Assembly (NCBI RefSeq): GCF_013522825.1
Contig: NZ_JAAMQZ010000027.1
Location: 1 to 64,000, forward strand
Direction: 5' to 3'
Source of the DNA: Stutzerimonas stutzeri
GTDB taxonomy: Bacteria > Pseudomonadota > Gammaproteobacteria > Pseudomonadales > Pseudomonadaceae
DNA: 64,000 nt
The position numbers were made by a program, and so were the translations under genes. A model generated the notes under the pieces. The model did no database searches, was not told the origin of the DNA, and saw nothing but the letters and a program-made list of their open reading frames with translations. Shown one piece after another: positions 16,420 through 28,266 of this stretch (position 1 is the stretch's first letter; each line of letters opens with the position of its first letter).

Positions 16420-18906
16420 TTACAGCGACCGCGCCACTTCGACTTTTTCGAAGACTTCGATCTTGTCGCCAGCCTTCACATCGTTGTAGCTCTTCACCGC
16501 GATACCGCACTCCATGCCGGCACGCACTTCGGCCACGTCATCCTTGAAGCGACGCAGCGATTCCAGCTCGCCTTCGAAGATGACCACGTCGTCGCGCAAC
16601 ACGCGGATCGGACGGTTGCGGTGCACCATGCCCTCGAGGACCATGCAGCCGGCGACGGCGCCGAACTTCGGCGAACGGAACACGTCACGAACCTCAGCGA
16701 TACCGAGAATATTCTCGCGGACATCACTGCCGAGCATGCCGGTCAGGGCTTTCTTGACGTCCTCGATGATGTCGTAGATCACGTTGTAGTAACGCAGATC
16801 CAGACCTTCCTGCTCGACGATCTTGCGCGCGCCCGCATCGGCCCGCACGTTGAAGCCGAACAGCACCGCGTTGGACGCCAGCGCCAGGTTGGCATCGCTC
16901 TCGGTGATACCACCGACACCGCCACCGATGACGCGCACCTGCACTTCATCGTTGCCCAGGCCGCTCAGCGAGCCCTGCAGCGCTTCGAGGGAACCACGGA
17001 CATCGGATTTGAGGACGATATTGAGCGTCTTCTTCTCTTCCTGCCCCATGTTCTCGAAGATATTTTCCAGCTTGCCGGCATGGGCGCGGGCGAGTTTGAC
17101 TTCACGGAACTTGCCCTGACGGAACAGCGCCACTTCACGCGCCTTCTTCTCGTCGCTCAGCACGCTGAGCTCGTCGCCGGCTTCAGGCGTACCGTCCAGA
17201 CCGAGAATCTCCACAGGAATCGACGGACCGGCTTCCTTGATGCTGTTGCCGTTCTCGTCGAGCATCGCACGGATGCGTCCATAGGTGGAGCCGACCAGCG
17301 CCATGTCGCCCTGACGCAGCGTGCCTTCCTGAACCAGAACGGTCGCGACCGGGCCACGACCCTTGTCCAGACGCGACTCGACCACCACGCCACGGCCAGG
17401 CGCCGAAGGCGTGGCTGTGAGCTCCAGCAGCTCGGCCTGCAGCAGTACCGCTTCGAGCAGCTCGTCGACACCGGTGCCCACCTTCGCCGATACCGGCACG
17501 AATGGGGTATCGCCGCCCCAATCCTCGGGGATCACATCCAGCGCGGCCAGGCCGTTCTTGATGTTGTCCGGGTTGGCGTCCGGCTTGTCGATCTTGTTCA
17601 CCGCAACCACGATCGGCACACCAGCGGCCTTCGCATGCTGGACGGCTTCCTGGGTCTGAGGCATCACACCATCGTCGGCGGCAACCACCAGGATCACGAT
17701 ATCGGTCGCCTTGGCACCACGGGCACGCATTGCGGTAAAGGCCGCGTGACCGGGGGTATCGAGGAAAGTGACCATTCCGCGCTCGGTTTCCACATGGTAG
17801 GCACCGATATGCTGGGTGATTCCGCCAGCTTCGCCGGTAGCGACCTTGGCGCGACGAATATAGTCGAGCAGCGAGGTCTTGCCGTGGTCGACGTGACCCA
17901 TCACCGTCACCACTGGTGCACGTGTGATGGCTTCGCCTTCGAACCTCAGCAGTTCCGCGAGTTGCTCTTCCAGGGCGTTATCGCTGACCAGGCGGACCTT
18001 GTGGCCCAGTTCTTCGGCGATCAGCTGGGCAGTTTCCTGATCCAGCACCTGGTTGATGGTCACCGGAGTACCCATCTTGAACATGAACTTGATGACTTCC
18101 GCAGCCTTGACCGACATCTGCTGCGCCAGATCGGCGACCGAGATGGTCTCGCCAATGGCCACGTCGCGAACGATAGGGCCGCTCGGGCTCTGGAAGCCGT
18201 GCGCATTGCGCTTCTTCAGCTTGGATTTGCCACGACCGCCACGACGGAAGCCGTCGGCATCGTCATCGCCGCTACGCACGGTACGCGACAATGGCGCCTT
18301 GGACTTGGGCGCAGGACGTTGCTGAGCCTGCTTGCGATCACGACGTTCGTCGTCATCGCTGCGTGCCTTCTCGGTACGACGAGGCTCTTCCTTCTTGCGC
18401 TCATCAACCGGCGCTACGGGCTCGACCGGAGTCTCCTGGGAAGGAGCCGGAGCAACAACCGGCGAACCGACACGCGCCTCCACTTCAGCCTGCGCCTTGC
18501 GCCGCGCCTCTTCCTCGGCACGCTGACGCGCTTCCTCTTCGCTCTTCAGGCGCGCGGCTTCTTCAGCGGCACGCTGCTCTTCCAGCTCGCGCTGCTTCTC
18601 GGCCTCGATCTCGTCCGGGGTGCGCTTGACGAAGGTTTTCTTCTTGCGAACCTCGACACTGATGGTCTTGCTGCCACCCACCTTCAGTTTGGTCGTGGTC
18701 TTGCGCTGCAAGGTAATCTTGCGCGGCTCATCCACCTTGGCGCCGTGGCTGCTCTTGAGGTGCGCCAACAGGGCCTGCTTTTCGTTATCGGTCACTACTT
18801 GCTCGGCGCTGGTGTGCGGCAGTCCTGCCTCACGCATCTGCTGCAGCAGTCGCTCGACCGGTGTGTCGACCACCTGGGCCAGTTCTTTCACCGTGACTTG
18901 CGTCAT
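16420..18906 (-). CDS. infB: Translation initiation factor IF-2
   Basis: GTPase that brings fMet-tRNA to the 30S subunit. The 828-residue protein has an N-terminal IF2_N domain (1-50), a highly charged linker rich in E/R/A (about 100-240), a second IF2_N-like module (about 248-300), and the G domain with GHVDHGKT (337-344), DTPGH (383-387) and NKID (437-440). Domains II-IV end at ...[16 protein letters not shown]. Its initiator tRNA substrate is encoded upstream of the same gene cluster at 21051-21127. Confidence 0.97.
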   Translation of the reverse strand: MTQVTVKELAQVVDTPVERLLQQMREAGLPHTSAEQVVTDNEKQALLAHLKSSHGAKVDEPRKITLQRKTTTKLKVGGSKTISVEVRKKKTFVKRTPDEIEAEKQRELEEQRAAEEAARLKSEEEARQRAEEEARRKAQAEVEARVGSPVVAPAPSQETPVEPVAPVDERKKEEPRRTEKARSDDDERRDRKQAQQRPAPKSKAPLSRTVRSGDDDADGFRRGGRGKSKLKKRNAHGFQSPSGPIVRDVAIGETISVADLAQQMSVKAAEVIKFMFKMGTPVTINQVLDQETAQLIAEELGHKVRLVSDNALEEQLAELLRFEGEAITRAPVVTVMGHVDHGKTSLLDYIRRAKVATGEAGGITQHIGAYHVETERGMVTFLDTPGHAAFTAMRARGAKATDIVILVVAADDGVMPQTQEAVQHAKAAGVPIVVAVNKIDKPDANPDNIKNGLAALDVIPEDWGGDTPFVPVSAKVGTGVDELLEAVLLQAELLELTATPSAPGRGVVVESRLDKGRGPVATVLVQEGTLRQGDMALVGSTYGRIRAMLDENGNSIKEAGPSIPVEILGLDGTPEAGDELSVLSDEKKAREVALFRQGKFREVKLARAHAGKLENIFENMGQEEKKTLNIVLKSDVRGSLEALQGSLSGLGNDEVQVRVIGGGVGGITESDANLALASNAVLFGFNVRADAGARKIVEQEGLDLRYYNVIYDIIEDVKKALTGMLGSDVRENILGIAEVRDVFRSPKFGAVAGCMVLEGMVHRNRPIRVLRDDVVIFEGELESLRRFKDDVAEVRAGMECGIAVKSYNDVKAGDKIEVFEKVEVARSL

Positions 18907-18934
18907 GCATCTCTCTCCTCAGGCCGCTAATTAC

Positions 18935-20416
18935 TTACTCGAACCAATGGGCTCGGGCGGCCATGATCAGCTTGCCGGCACGTTCTTCATCGATGCCGTC
19001 TATGTCGAGCAGGTCGTCAATCGACTGCTCGGCCAGGTCTTCACGGGTGATGACACCCCGCACGGCCAACTCGACCGCCAGTTCCTTGTCCATGCCTTCC
19101 AGCGCGAGCAAGTCCTCGGCCGGCTGAGCATCTGCCAGTTTTTCTTCCGTCGCGATCGCCTTGGTCAGCAGGCGATCCTTGGCACGGGTCCGTAGCTCAT
19201 TGACGATGTCTTCGTCGAAGCCTTCAATACCGAGCATTTCCTCCATGGGGACGTAGGCAACTTCTTCGAGGGAAGTGAAACCCTCCTCGACCAGTACTTG
19301 CGCCAGCTCTTCATCGACATCCAGCTCTTCAATGAAATTGCGCAGAATGTCGCCGGTTTCTTCCTGCTGCTTGGCCTGGATGTCGTCCTCGGTCATCACA
19401 TTCAGCGTCCAGCCGGTCAGCTGGCTGGCCAGACGCACGTTCTGGCCGCCGCGACCGATGGCCTGGGCCAGATTGTCTTCGCCGACGGCGATGTCCATGG
19501 CGTGGGCATCTTCATCGACGATGATGGCAGCGACTTCTGCGGGCGCCATCGCATTGATGACGAACTGGGCCGGGTTCTCGTCCCACAGGACGATATCGAC
19601 GCGCTCGCCACCGATTTCACCCGAAACCGCCTGCACACGCGAACCGCGCATACCGATGCAGGCACCTTGCGGGTCGATGCGCTTGTCCTTGGAGCGAACC
19701 GCGATCTTGGCCCGCGAACCAGGGTCACGCGAGGCGCCCATCACCTCGATCAGCTCCTCGGCGATTTCCGGCACTTCGATGCGGAACAGCTCGATCAGCA
19801 TCTGCGGCGCGGTACGCGAAAGAATCAATTGCGGACCGCGGTTCTCGGTGCGGATCTCCTTGAGCAACGCACGCACACGGGCGCCGACGCGGAAGGTTTC
19901 GCGGGCGATGATGTCCTCGCGCGCCAGCAGCGCCTCGGCATTGTTGCCCAGATCGACGATGACGCTGTCGCGCGTCACCTTCTTCACCGTGCCGGAAATG
20001 ATCTCGCCCAGGCGATCGCGATAGGCCTCGACAACCTGCGCACGCTCGGCTTCGCGCACTTTCTGCACGATGACCTGCTTGGCGGTCTGGGCGGCGATAC
20101 GACCGAACTCGATGGACTCGACCTTGACTTCGAGCACGTCGCCAACCTTGGCGTTGGCTTCGCGAGCCTGCTCCATATCGGTCGTCAACTGATGCGCCGG
20201 ATCGTCGAAGTCTTCTTCCTCGACGACCGTCCAGCGACGGAACGTTTCGTAACTGCCGTTCTGTCGATTGATTTCCACACGCAGGTCAACTTCATCTTCG
20301 AAGCGCTTCTTGGTAGCCGTGGCCAAAGCCAGCTCCAGCGCCTCGAAAATCACACCGGCCGGTACGCCTTTTTCATTGGATACCGACTCCACAACCAGCA
20401 GTACTTCTTTGCTCAT
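18935..20416 (-). CDS. nusA: Transcription termination/antitermination factor NusA
   Basis: Binds RNA polymerase and modulates pausing, termination and antitermination. The 493-residue protein has an N-terminal RNAP-binding domain, S1 (about 135-200), two KH domains (about 230-345, with [21 protein letters not shown]) and two C-terminal acidic repeats ([36 protein letters not shown]), as in gamma-proteobacteria. The start [12 protein letters not shown] at 20416 is preferred to an extension to 20437. In E. coli it represses its own operon. Confidence 0.97.
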   Translation of the reverse strand: MSKEVLLVVESVSNEKGVPAGVIFEALELALATATKKRFEDEVDLRVEINRQNGSYETFRRWTVVEEEDFDDPAHQLTTDMEQAREANAKVGDVLEVKVESIEFGRIAAQTAKQVIVQKVREAERAQVVEAYRDRLGEIISGTVKKVTRDSVIVDLGNNAEALLAREDIIARETFRVGARVRALLKEIRTENRGPQLILSRTAPQMLIELFRIEVPEIAEELIEVMGASRDPGSRAKIAVRSKDKRIDPQGACIGMRGSRVQAVSGEIGGERVDIVLWDENPAQFVINAMAPAEVAAIIVDEDAHAMDIAVGEDNLAQAIGRGGQNVRLASQLTGWTLNVMTEDDIQAKQQEETGDILRNFIEELDVDEELAQVLVEEGFTSLEEVAYVPMEEMLGIEGFDEDIVNELRTRAKDRLLTKAIATEEKLADAQPAEDLLALEGMDKELAVELAVRGVITREDLAEQSIDDLLDIDGIDEERAGKLIMAARAHWFE

Positions 20417-20464
20417 CGTACGCCTCGCCTTTCGCAATCCATTGGGGTCCGCGGGAACCGCGTT

Positions 20465-20923
20465 TCACTCAAAACGGGGAACAATATTGGTCTTGTCGAT
20501 CATGTCGATCGGCAACAGATACTCGTGATCATCAACCAGCACCACCACATCCTGCTCTTCCACCCCGCGGAGAAGACCCTGGAAATTGCGCCTGCCCTCG
20601 AAGGGCGAGCGCAGCTTTATTTTTACCTGTTCGCCCACATTCGCGACGTACTGTTCAAGCGTGAACAGTGGCCGATCCATCCCGGGCGAAGACACTTCAA
20701 GGGTGTAATCGCTGCTGATGGGATCTTCGACGTCGAGGACACCACTGAGTTGACGACTGACCTTTTCGCAGTCGTCGATAAGAATCCCGTTGGCATGATC
20801 GATATAGACCCTCAACAGGGAATGTCTACCCTGCGAAAGGAATTCGATCCCCCAGCACTGATAGCCAAGCGCCTCGACCACCGGGGCCAGCAAGGCGTGC
20901 AACTGTTCTAGCTTGCTCGACAT
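20465..20923 (-). CDS. rimP: Ribosome maturation factor RimP
   Basis: Needed for 30S subunit maturation. The 152-residue protein begins [28 protein letters not shown] and has the conserved [31 protein letters not shown] and [13 protein letters not shown] blocks. It heads the nusA-infB-rbfA-truB operon. A terminator-like hairpin ends 28 nt before its start, so expression depends on readthrough or antitermination. Confidence 0.96.
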   Translation of the reverse strand: MSSKLEQLHALLAPVVEALGYQCWGIEFLSQGRHSLLRVYIDHANGILIDDCEKVSRQLSGVLDVEDPISSDYTLEVSSPGMDRPLFTLEQYVANVGEQVKIKLRSPFEGRRNFQGLLRGVEEQDVVVLVDDHEYLLPIDMIDKTNIVPRFE

Positions 20924-20951
20924 CGAAGTCCCTCGCGCATGCTGTACAAAT

Positions 20952-20974
20952 GAAAAATGGGCGAAACGCCCATC
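20952..20974 (-). terminator. Terminator-like hairpin (possible attenuator) in the rimP leader
   Basis: On the minus strand ATGGGCG-TTT-CGCCCAT followed by TTTTTC forms a perfect 7-bp stem and U-tract, 28 nt upstream of the rimP ATG. It is the second hairpin after tRNA-fMet and before the nusA operon, a good place for NusA-dependent control. Confidence 0.65.
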
Positions 20975-21018
20975 CCTATTGATCGCCTGTAGATGCCGGC
21001 GACCTGGCTAGAAGCTAA

Positions 21019-21044
21019 TAAAAAGCCCCTCTGTAGGGGCCTTT
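21019..21044 (-). terminator. Terminator after tRNA-fMet
   Basis: On the minus strand GCCCCT-ACAG-AGGGGC followed by TTTTTATT. It lies immediately after the tRNA 3' end and precedes the rimP leader hairpin. Confidence 0.8.
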
Positions 21045-21050
21045 ATCAAC

Positions 21051-21127
<77 letters not shown>

Positions 21128-21185
21128 ACAAACTGGGCACGAATTATACGATCGCACCACTCACAGGTCAACCAAAACGCAGAAA

Positions 21186-21209
21186 CAAGAAAGCCCGCAT
21201 CTGCGGGCC
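21186..21209 (-). terminator. Terminator after tRNA-Leu
   Basis: On the minus strand GCCCGC-AGAT-GCGGGC followed by TTTCTTGTTTC. It separates the tRNA-Leu transcript from tRNA-fMet. Confidence 0.7.
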
Positions 21210-21217
21210 TGCTTGTT

Positions 21218-21303
21218 TGGTACCGAGGAGGGGACTCGAACCCCTACAGCCTATGGCCACTACCACCTCAAGGTAGCGTGTCTACCAATTCCACCACCTC
21301 GGC
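21218..21303 (-). tRNA. tRNA-Leu (GAG)
   Basis: An 86-nt class II tRNA with a long variable arm and encoded CCA. The acceptor stem is GCCGAGG/CCTCGGT, the D-loop is AATTGGTAGAC, and the anticodon arm CTACC-TTGAGGT-GGTAG gives anticodon GAG (reads CUC/CUU). It lies 11 nt downstream of secG, as leuU does in E. coli. Confidence 0.96.
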
Positions 21304-21314
21304 AAAAACCCTTG

Positions 21315-21698
21315 CTACTGCCCTTCCCCTACCTCAGGAACATCGCCAGTAGCGCCTGCGGACGGAGCGGACTCCAGAACAGGCACATCTTCAACAGCCG
21401 GCTTGCTGACTGGAATCTCCAGAACCGCCGGATCCGGCAAGCCCGCCCGGGACAGCTGACCCGCCTGCTGCGTTGCGAAGTACGCCAACCCCAGACTTGT
21501 CACGAAAAAAACGCCGGCGAGTATAGCAGTAAAACGACTAAGAAAGGTAGTAGAACCTTGGCTTCCGAAGACGGTTGCCGAAGCACCCGAACCGAACGAA
21601 GCGCCAGCATCCGCACCCTTGCCCTGCTGCAGCAGCACCAGCACAACCAAAGCAAGGGCAACCAGCAGATGCACCACGATCACAACAGTCTGCAACAT
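21315..21698 (-). CDS. secG: Preprotein translocase subunit SecG
   Basis: Auxiliary inner-membrane subunit of the SecYEG channel. The 127-residue protein starts [32 protein letters not shown] (first TM then the conserved cytoplasmic [15 protein letters not shown]), followed by a second TM ([22 protein letters not shown]) and a Pro/Ala/Glu-rich tail. Start 21698 is chosen by homology; an extension to 21740 overlaps tpiA. It is probably co-transcribed with tpiA and tRNA-Leu. Confidence 0.95.
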   Translation of the reverse strand: MLQTVVIVVHLLVALALVVLVLLQQGKGADAGASFGSGASATVFGSQGSTTFLSRFTAILAGVFFVTSLGLAYFATQQAGQLSRAGLPDPAVLEIPVSKPAVEDVPVLESAPSAGATGDVPEVGEGQ

Positions 21699-21702
21699 CT
21701 GA

Positions 21703-22458
21703 TCAGTTCCCTGCGGCACGACAGATCGCACCGAAATCATTCGCTTTCAGAGAGGCGCCACCGATAAGCCCCCCATCGATATCCGCCATTCCAAAAAGCT
21801 CGGCGGCATTTTCCGCCTTTACACTGCCGCCATACAGAATACGCACGCCATCGGCGATACGCCTATCCTCACGCGACAGCTGCTCACGAATGGCAGCATG
21901 TATTTCCTGCGCCTGCTCCGGCGTTGCCGTCAATCCGGAACCAATCGCCCAGACCGGCTCATACGCCACAACCGCCCTCTCGAAAGAGGCAATTCCGGCA
22001 GTCGCCAGCACACAGGCCAATTGACGCCCGACCACATCCAGCGTCTGCCCTGCCTGACGCTGCTCCAGCGTTTCGCCAAGGCACAGCACCGGCGTCATTC
22101 CGCACGCCAATGCCGCTTCGAACTTCTGGCTCGTCACCTCGTCGCTTTCGCCCAGAATCAGGCGCCGCTCGGAGTGACCAACCAATACCCATCCGCATCC
22201 GGCATCGGCCAACTGGGAAGCGGACACTTCACCTGTAAAGGCACCGAAACCGGCGTCTGCCGCACAGTCCTGAGCGCCAACGGCAATCGAACCATCCGCC
22301 AACCCGCTCACGACCTGCTCGACATGGACACAGGATGGAAAAACCACGACCTCGACCGCTGCAGGAAACTCCTGCTGGCGGAGCGCTTGGATCAGCTCTG
22401 CGACGCTGGCGCGGGTACCGTTCATCTTCCAGTTACCAGCTACCAGGGGGCGACGCAT
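21703..22458 (-). CDS. tpiA: Triosephosphate isomerase
   Basis: Interconverts dihydroxyacetone phosphate and glyceraldehyde 3-phosphate. The 251-residue protein has all catalytic residues: Asn9/Lys11 (NWKMNG), His95 (VGHSERR) and Glu167 (AYEPVWAIG), plus the phosphate loop ILYGGSVK. The order glmM-tpiA-secG is the conserved Pseudomonas one. Confidence 0.98.
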   Translation of the reverse strand: MRRPLVAGNWKMNGTRASVAELIQALRQQEFPAAVEVVVFPSCVHVEQVVSGLADGSIAVGAQDCAADAGFGAFTGEVSASQLADAGCGWVLVGHSERRLILGESDEVTSQKFEAALACGMTPVLCLGETLEQRQAGQTLDVVGRQLACVLATAGIASFERAVVAYEPVWAIGSGLTATPEQAQEIHAAIREQLSREDRRIADGVRILYGGSVKAENAAELFGMADIDGGLIGGASLKANDFGAICRAAGN

Positions 22459-22524
22459 GCTTTACCTCGTCGATCAAAGTGGGCGCAGATGGTACTCAAC
22501 GAAAACCAACCTGGCAAGCGAGAA

Positions 22525-23862
22525 TCACGCACAAACTTCGCTAACCACTGCCGCCAGTTCTTCGGCATGGCTGCGCACCTGTCTTTCATCGTCGCCTTCG
22601 ACCATCACCCGCACCAGCGGCTCGGTTCCCGACTTGCGCAATAGCACGCGACCACGTCCCGCCATGCGTTCGGTGACGCTGTCACAGACGGCTTGCACCT
22701 GCGGATCGGCAATCGGATCACGATCACCGGCAAAGCGCACATTGATCAGCACCTGCGGACATTTTTTCCAGGCCAGGCGCTCCTGCGCCAGGCTTTGCCC
22801 GCGCCGCCTGAGCGCAAGCAGAACCTGCAGTGCGGCAATGATCGCATCACCCGTGGTCACATGCTGCGAGCAGACGATGTGCCCCGAATTCTCGCCACCC
22901 AGCACCCAGTTACGCTCCAGCATTTCCGCCATCACATACCTGTCACCCACATTGGCGCGAACGAAGGGAATCTCACGCTCCCTGAGCGCCAGCTCCAGCC
23001 CCAGGTTGCTCATCAGGGTGCCGACAACGCCGCCTTCGAGACGACCACGCTCCTGCAGGTCGGTCGCGATCACATAGAGCAGCTCGTCACCATCGACCAG
23101 AGCCCCGGTGTGATCGACCATCATCACACGGTCGCCATCACCGTCGAAGGCGATACCGAGATCGGCACCATGTTCGACCACGGCCTTCTGCAACTGCCCG
23201 ACATGGGTCGAACCGACATCGGCGTTGATATTGAGGCCATCAGGCTGCGCGGCGATGACCACCACCTCGGCACCCAATTCGCGGAATACGCTGGGCGCCA
23301 CCTTGTAAGTCGCGCCGTGGGCGCAATCGACCACCAGCTTGAGGCCGGAGAAATCGGTACTGGTCGGTACGCTGCTCTTGCAGAACTCGATATAGCGCCC
23401 AGCCGCATCGTTGATGCGCGAAGCCTTGCCCAACTGAGCGGACTCGACCACCGTCATCGGCGTATCGAGCAGTTCCTCGATCATCAGTTCGACCTCGTCG
23501 GGCAGCTTGCTACCGCTCCCGGAAAAGAACTTGATGCCATTGTCATGATGCGGGTTGTGCGATGCACTGATGACAATCCCCGCCTCGGCGTGGAAGGTGC
23601 GGGTCAGATAGGCCACCGCGGGGGTCGGCATCGGGCCGAGCAGCGCCACATCGGCACCCGCGGCGGACAGGCCGGCCTGCAGCGCGGACTCGAACATATA
23701 GCCGGAAATGCGCGTGTCCTTGCCAACCAGGATGCGGCATTTGCCCTGCTTGCGAAATGCCATCCCGGCCGCCCAGCCAAGCTTGAGCATGAAGTCCGGG
23801 GTAATCGGAAACTGCCCTACGTGGCCGCGAATGCCATCGGTCCCAAAATATTTTCTGCTCAT
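22525..23862 (-). CDS. glmM: Phosphoglucosamine mutase
   Basis: Converts glucosamine 6-phosphate to glucosamine 1-phosphate for UDP-GlcNAc, peptidoglycan and LPS. The 445-residue protein starts [11 protein letters not shown]. The phosphoserine loop is [16 protein letters not shown] (Ser101), the metal loop is DGDGDR, and the sugar-binding GGENSGH is followed by a phosphate-binding [12 protein letters not shown] tail. It starts 9 nt from the folP stop. Confidence 0.98.
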   Translation of the reverse strand: MSRKYFGTDGIRGHVGQFPITPDFMLKLGWAAGMAFRKQGKCRILVGKDTRISGYMFESALQAGLSAAGADVALLGPMPTPAVAYLTRTFHAEAGIVISASHNPHHDNGIKFFSGSGSKLPDEVELMIEELLDTPMTVVESAQLGKASRINDAAGRYIEFCKSSVPTSTDFSGLKLVVDCAHGATYKVAPSVFRELGAEVVVIAAQPDGLNINADVGSTHVGQLQKAVVEHGADLGIAFDGDGDRVMMVDHTGALVDGDELLYVIATDLQERGRLEGGVVGTLMSNLGLELALREREIPFVRANVGDRYVMAEMLERNWVLGGENSGHIVCSQHVTTGDAIIAALQVLLALRRRGQSLAQERLAWKKCPQVLINVRFAGDRDPIADPQVQAVCDSVTERMAGRGRVLLRKSGTEPLVRVMVEGDDERQVRSHAEELAAVVSEVCA

Positions 23863-23871
23863 GCTGATTTC

Positions 23872-24723
23872 CTATTCTGCAGCCTGTACTGCGGCGACCA
23901 TTCGGACGACATCAACCGTTTCAGCCACATCGTGCACGCGCACGATACGAGCACCCTTGGTAACAGCCAGTGCCGCCAGCCCCAGGCTGCCGTACAGACG
24001 TTGTGCGACCTCCCGCCCCAGCGCCTGCCCGATCATGCTTTTGCGTGAAACACCGACCAGCAGCGGACGCCCCAATTCGTGCAGACGCTCCATATGCTTG
24101 AACAGACTGAGATTGTGCGAAAGATTCTTGGCAAAGCCGAAACCCGGATCGAGCACGACCCGTTCGCCGGGAATGCCCGCAGCGGCACACGCCGCCATGC
24201 GCTCGGCAAGAAACCCGCAAACGGCCTCGGTCACGTTGTCGTAGCGCGGATCGTCCTGCATGTCACCCGGCTCGCCACGCATGTGCATCAGGCACACGGG
24301 TAGACCGCTGTCGGCAGCGGCATCCAGCGCCCCATCGCGCGTGAGCGAACGGACATCATTGATCAGACCGGCCCCCAGCCGTGCGCACTCGCGCATCACC
24401 GATGGCGTCGAGGTATCCACCGAAATGATCACATCGAGTTCGCGCGCGATGGCATCCACCACCGGCGCGACACGCTCCAGCTCTTCGGTCGGCGAGACCG
24501 CCCGCGCACCTGGCCGTGTCGACTCCCCGCCCACATCCACCAGCGTCGCACCCGCCGCCACCATCGCGGCGGCATGGCGCAACGCGGCATCGATGCCGGC
24601 ATGCCTGCCACCGTCAGAAAACGAGTCGGGAGTCACGTTGAGAATGCCCATGACATGCGGGCGTGACAAATCAAGAACCCGACTGCCGCAAGGCAGTCGG
24701 GTCGGGTGCATCGTTTCAGTCAT
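23872..24723 (-). CDS. folP: Dihydropteroate synthase
   Basis: Joins the HPPK product (FolK, 1995-2507) with p-aminobenzoate; it is the target of sulfonamides. The 283-residue protein has both signatures: VMGILNVTPDSFSDGG (about 24-39) and GATLVDVGGESTRPGA (about 57-73), plus the pterin-site GVSRKSMIG near 225. It lies between ftsH and glmM as in E. coli. Confidence 0.97.
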   Translation of the reverse strand: MTETMHPTRLPCGSRVLDLSRPHVMGILNVTPDSFSDGGRHAGIDAALRHAAAMVAAGATLVDVGGESTRPGARAVSPTEELERVAPVVDAIARELDVIISVDTSTPSVMRECARLGAGLINDVRSLTRDGALDAAADSGLPVCLMHMRGEPGDMQDDPRYDNVTEAVCGFLAERMAACAAAGIPGERVVLDPGFGFAKNLSHNLSLFKHMERLHELGRPLLVGVSRKSMIGQALGREVAQRLYGSLGLAALAVTKGARIVRVHDVAETVDVVRMVAAVQAAE

Positions 24724-24738
24724 CGTTGAAGCCTTGGC

Positions 24739-26664
24739 TCAGTGTTCGCCCGCCGGACCGCCGATGGGCGTCTGCGGAAGATCACCTTCCGGCTGTACGG
24801 GCGTGCCTGCCGAGCCGGAGCCGCCCTGCCAGTCACGCGGTTCACGTGGAGTACGACCGGCCATGATGTCGTCAATCTGCTCGGCATCGATGGTTTCGTA
24901 CTTCATCAAAGTCTCGGCCATGAGGTCGAGCTTGTCGCGATTATCGGCCAGGATCTGCTTCGCCGTGTCGTAGCACTGATCGATGATGCTGCGCACTTCA
25001 AGGTCGATCAGCTTGGCGGTGTCACCGGAGACGTTGGTGTGCTGACTGCCCGCACTGCGACCGAGAAACACTTCGCCCTCTTCCTCGGCATACATCAACG
25101 GACCGAGCTTCTCGGACAGACCCCACTTGGTCACCATGTTCCGCGCCAGCTGGGTCGCACGCATGATGTCGTTGGAAGCGCCGGTGGTGACACCATCAAA
25201 GCCCAGGGTCATCTCTTCGGCGATACGGCCACCGAACAGCGAGCAGATCTGGCTGATCAGGGCACGCTTGGACAGGCTGTAACGGTCTTCCTCGGGAAGG
25301 AACATGGTCACACCCAGCGCCCTGCCACGCGGAATGATGGAAACCTTGTAGACCGGATCATGCTCGGGCACGAGACGACCGACGATGGCGTGGCCCGCTT
25401 CGTGATAGGCGGTATTCAGCCGCTCCTTTTCGGACATGACCATGGATTTGCGCTCGGCGCCCATCATGATCTTGTCCTTGGCCAGCTCGAACTCCTTCAT
25501 CTCCACCACGCGCTTGCCGGCACGCGCCGCAAAAAGGGAAGCCTCGTTGACCAGGTTGGCCAGATCGGCACCGGAGAAGCCCGGCGTACCGCGCGCAATC
25601 AGCGCCGGCTCCACGCTGTCACCCAGCGGCACCTTGCGCATGTGTACATTGAGAATCTGCTCACGACCGCGGATATCCGGCAGGCCAACCACGACCTGGC
25701 GATCGAAGCGCCCCGGACGCAGCAGTGCCGGGTCAAGCACATCGGGACGGTTGGTGGCGGCGATGACGATGATGCCATCGTTCATTTCGAAACCATCCAT
25801 CTCCACCAGCAACTGGTTGAGGGTCTGCTCGCGCTCGTCGTGACCGCCACCCAGACCGGCGCCACGATGGCGACCGACGGCATCGATCTCGTCGATGAAG
25901 ATGATGCAGGGAGCGTGCTTCTTGGCCTGCTCGAACATGTCACGCACACGGCTGGCGCCGACCCCGACGAACATCTCGACGAAGTCCGAACCGGAGATGG
26001 TGAAGAACGGCACCTTGGCCTCGCCCGCCACCGCCTTGGCCAGCAGCGTCTTGCCGGTCCCCGGCGAACCGACCATCAGCACACCGCGCGGAATCCGACC
26101 GCCGAGACGCTGGAACTTGCCAGGGTCACGCAGGAATTCGACCAGCTCGGTCACCTCTTCCTTTGCTTCGTCGCAGCCAGCGACATCGGCAAAAGTGGTC
26201 TTGACCTGATCTTCGGACAACAGGCGCGCCTTGGACTTGCCGAAACTCATCGGCCCGCCCTTGCCACCTGCGCCACCCTGCATCTGGCGCATGAAGAACA
26301 TGAACACCGCGATGATCACCAGGATCGGGAAGCTGGCCACCAGCAACTGGGTCCAGATGCTCTGCTGCTCGGGCTGCTTGCCTTCGATCAGGACATTGTT
26401 GTTGATCAGGTCACCGATCAGGCCATTGTCCTGGATTGCCGGGCGGATCGTCTTGAAGCTTTCGCCATCGCTGCGCTTGCCGATGATCACGTAGCCGTCG
26501 ACGGTTACGCGCTCGACACGACCTTCCCTGACCTGTTCAAGGAATTGCGAATAGTTGAGCGTCTGCGGCTCGGTCGGGCTGGAAAAGTTGTTCATCACGG
26601 TCACCAGGACGGCGGCGATGATCAACCACAGAATCAGGTTTTTTGCCATGTCATTCAAATTCAT
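24739..26664 (-). CDS. ftsH: ATP-dependent zinc metalloprotease FtsH
   Basis: Membrane-anchored AAA protease that degrades LpxC, SecY and sigma-32. The 641-residue protein has two N-terminal TM segments (about 9-24 and 105-125) around a periplasmic domain, AAA motifs GSPGTGKT (Walker A, about 203) and [11 protein letters not shown] (Walker B), and the zinc site HEAGH (about 420) with a downstream Asp. The C terminus is Gly/Pro-rich. The start may be MNLNDM or five codons later (MAKNLI). Confidence 0.97.
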   Translation of the reverse strand: MNLNDMAKNLILWLIIAAVLVTVMNNFSSPTEPQTLNYSQFLEQVREGRVERVTVDGYVIIGKRSDGESFKTIRPAIQDNGLIGDLINNNVLIEGKQPEQQSIWTQLLVASFPILVIIAVFMFFMRQMQGGAGGKGGPMSFGKSKARLLSEDQVKTTFADVAGCDEAKEEVTELVEFLRDPGKFQRLGGRIPRGVLMVGSPGTGKTLLAKAVAGEAKVPFFTISGSDFVEMFVGVGASRVRDMFEQAKKHAPCIIFIDEIDAVGRHRGAGLGGGHDEREQTLNQLLVEMDGFEMNDGIIVIAATNRPDVLDPALLRPGRFDRQVVVGLPDIRGREQILNVHMRKVPLGDSVEPALIARGTPGFSGADLANLVNEASLFAARAGKRVVEMKEFELAKDKIMMGAERKSMVMSEKERLNTAYHEAGHAIVGRLVPEHDPVYKVSIIPRGRALGVTMFLPEEDRYSLSKRALISQICSLFGGRIAEEMTLGFDGVTTGASNDIMRATQLARNMVTKWGLSEKLGPLMYAEEEGEVFLGRSAGSQHTNVSGDTAKLIDLEVRSIIDQCYDTAKQILADNRDKLDLMAETLMKYETIDAEQIDDIMAGRTPREPRDWQGGSGSAGTPVQPEGDLPQTPIGGPAGEH

Positions 26665-26786
26665 TACCCTCTGGAACAGACCCGCTGTCGTTGGCCCGCT
26701 TGACGGCGCCTGTTGGCTGCTCTGGCTAACTTACTACACAACCCGCCCAAACACGCAGGTCGCTCTGTAACCCCATATGAAACATA

Positions 26787-27425
26787 TTAGTCCGTCTGCG
26801 CCGGATCGCCGCGAAAACCTCGCGCCAGCAGGTACTGCTCACGAGAACGGTCCCTGGACGACAACGGCTTGCGCATCTGCACCTTGTCGAAATTCTGCCG
26901 TATGTCCTTCAGATAGGCATCGAAGCCATCGCCCTGAAAGATCTTGATCAGGAAATCTCCCCCCGGACGCAGTACGCGCATGGCCAGATCAAGCGCCAGC
27001 TCGCAGAGAAACATCGCACGGGCCTGATCGGCCACCTTCACCCCACTCATATTGGGGGCCATATCGGAAACTACAAGGTCGACCTGCTTATCACCTACCG
27101 CATCAAGAATCTGCGCGAATACTTCGTCTTCGGTGAAATCACCCTGGATAAAGGTGACATCGGCAATGCTGTCCATAGGCAGGATGTCGGAGGCAATCAG
27201 CCGCCCCTTGTCCCCGATCAGACGGCTGGTCACCTGCGACCAGCCGCCCGGCGCCGCGCCCAGATCGATCACGGTCATGCCGGGACGCAGAATGCGGTCC
27301 TTCTCCTGGATCTCCAGCAGCTTGTAGCTGGCGCGCGAGCGATAGCCGTCGCGCTGCGCCATCTTCACGTAGGGATCGTCGAAATGTTCTTTCAGCCAGC
27401 GCGAGCTGGTCTTGGAGCGTGCCAA
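26787..27425 (-). CDS. rlmE: 23S rRNA (uridine(2552)-2'-O)-methyltransferase
   Basis: Methylates U2552 in the A-loop of 23S rRNA, a late 50S-assembly step. The 212-residue protein contains [12 protein letters not shown] (catalytic Lys of the K-D-K-E tetrad), the SAM motif [14 protein letters not shown] near 53-66, and [11 protein letters not shown] (catalytic Asp). It lies upstream of ftsH, the E. coli rlmE-ftsH order, and is divergent from yhbY. Confidence 0.96.
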   Translation of the reverse strand: MARSKTSSRWLKEHFDDPYVKMAQRDGYRSRASYKLLEIQEKDRILRPGMTVIDLGAAPGGWSQVTSRLIGDKGRLIASDILPMDSIADVTFIQGDFTEDEVFAQILDAVGDKQVDLVVSDMAPNMSGVKVADQARAMFLCELALDLAMRVLRPGGDFLIKIFQGDGFDAYLKDIRQNFDKVQMRKPLSSRDRSREQYLLARGFRGDPAQTD

Positions 27426-27507
27426 GCTGTTACCTCATCTGTGCGGCCCGGAACCTCTCGGTTACACTAGCGGACGTTTTTCAGGGTTCTGACGCAAGGG
27501 TCGAATT

Positions 27508-27819
27508 ATGCCGCTCACCAACGAGCAGAAGAAACACTACAAATCCATCGGCCATCATCTGAAGCCGGTACTGATCGTATCCGAAAACGGCCTGACCGAA
27601 GGTGTGCAGGCCGAACTGGAGCGCGCACTGAGCGATCATGAGCTGATCAAGGTACAGCTACGCATCACCGAACGCGATGATCGCCGCGCTCTGATCGACG
27701 AACTATGCCAGATCGGACGCTGCGAACTGGTGCAATCCATCGGCAAGATGGCGCTGGTTTATCGCAAGAACCCCAAGGTCAACAAGCAACTGTCCAACGT
27801 GCACCGCTATCAGGCCTGA
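27508..27819 (+). CDS. yhbY: CRM-domain RNA-binding protein YhbY
   Basis: A 103-residue single CRS1-YhbY (CRM) domain protein associated with pre-50S ribosomes. It has LTNEQKKHYKSIGHHLKPVLIVSENGLTEGV, the KVQLR strand and the conserved basic loop. It sits divergently from rlmE (82-nt gap), so two 50S-assembly genes share one intergenic region. Confidence 0.93.
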   Translation: MPLTNEQKKHYKSIGHHLKPVLIVSENGLTEGVQAELERALSDHELIKVQLRITERDDRRALIDELCQIGRCELVQSIGKMALVYRKNPKVNKQLSNVHRYQA

Positions 27820-27836
27820 CCCGACCAGCCTGAGCA

Positions 27837-28256
27837 TCAGGCTGGGGGAAACTCAGCGGAGCCCGTCGCGCGCGGCGGCTCCTGCAATACCAGCATCAAC
27901 CCGCACAGTCCGATGATCAGATAGCTGAACAGCGACCAGCGAGCCGATTCGAGCCATGGCGTCCCAGCGGCGAAAAAGCTGGCGGCCAGCAGCAAAACCG
28001 TCAACAGCAACTGCCCGCGCACATCCCGCCATAGACTGCGAAACCCTGCCGCCTGCATCAGCACGACGGCCTGCAGCACGGCACAGAAAGCAGCGAAACC
28101 CACCAGCAGCGGCCTCAGGGTGCCGGCGATTTCTGCCACCAGCAACGGTGCCAGGCCGATCTTGTCCAGCGCCGGCAACATCACGAACTGCAACAGCCAG
28201 AGGCCACCGACCCAGAATGTCTGGGCCAGCTGCCAGCTGATGACACCTGCGCGCAT
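27837..28256 (-). CDS. Four-TM membrane protein, DUF4149-like
   Basis: A 139-residue hydrophobic protein with four predicted TM helices: WQLAQTFWVGGLWLLQFVML, LRPLLVGFAAFCAVLQAVVL, LLLTVLLLAASFFAAGTPWL and LFSYLIIGLCGLMLVLQ. The WVGGLWLLQFVMLPALD block suggests DUF4149. ATG 28256 (MRAGVISW) is preferred to an upstream extension that runs into greA. It follows greA by 10 nt and is convergent with yhbY. Function unknown. Confidence 0.7.
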   Translation of the reverse strand: MRAGVISWQLAQTFWVGGLWLLQFVMLPALDKIGLAPLLVAEIAGTLRPLLVGFAAFCAVLQAVVLMQAAGFRSLWRDVRGQLLLTVLLLAASFFAAGTPWLESARWSLFSYLIIGLCGLMLVLQEPPRATGSAEFPPA

Positions 28257-28266
28257 GGGCTGCGAC

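Noticed and set aside
16387..18930. 847-codon open frame antisense to infB
   Set aside because: His/Leu/Arg-rich composition typical of the complement of a GC-rich gene; infB has all GTPase motifs.
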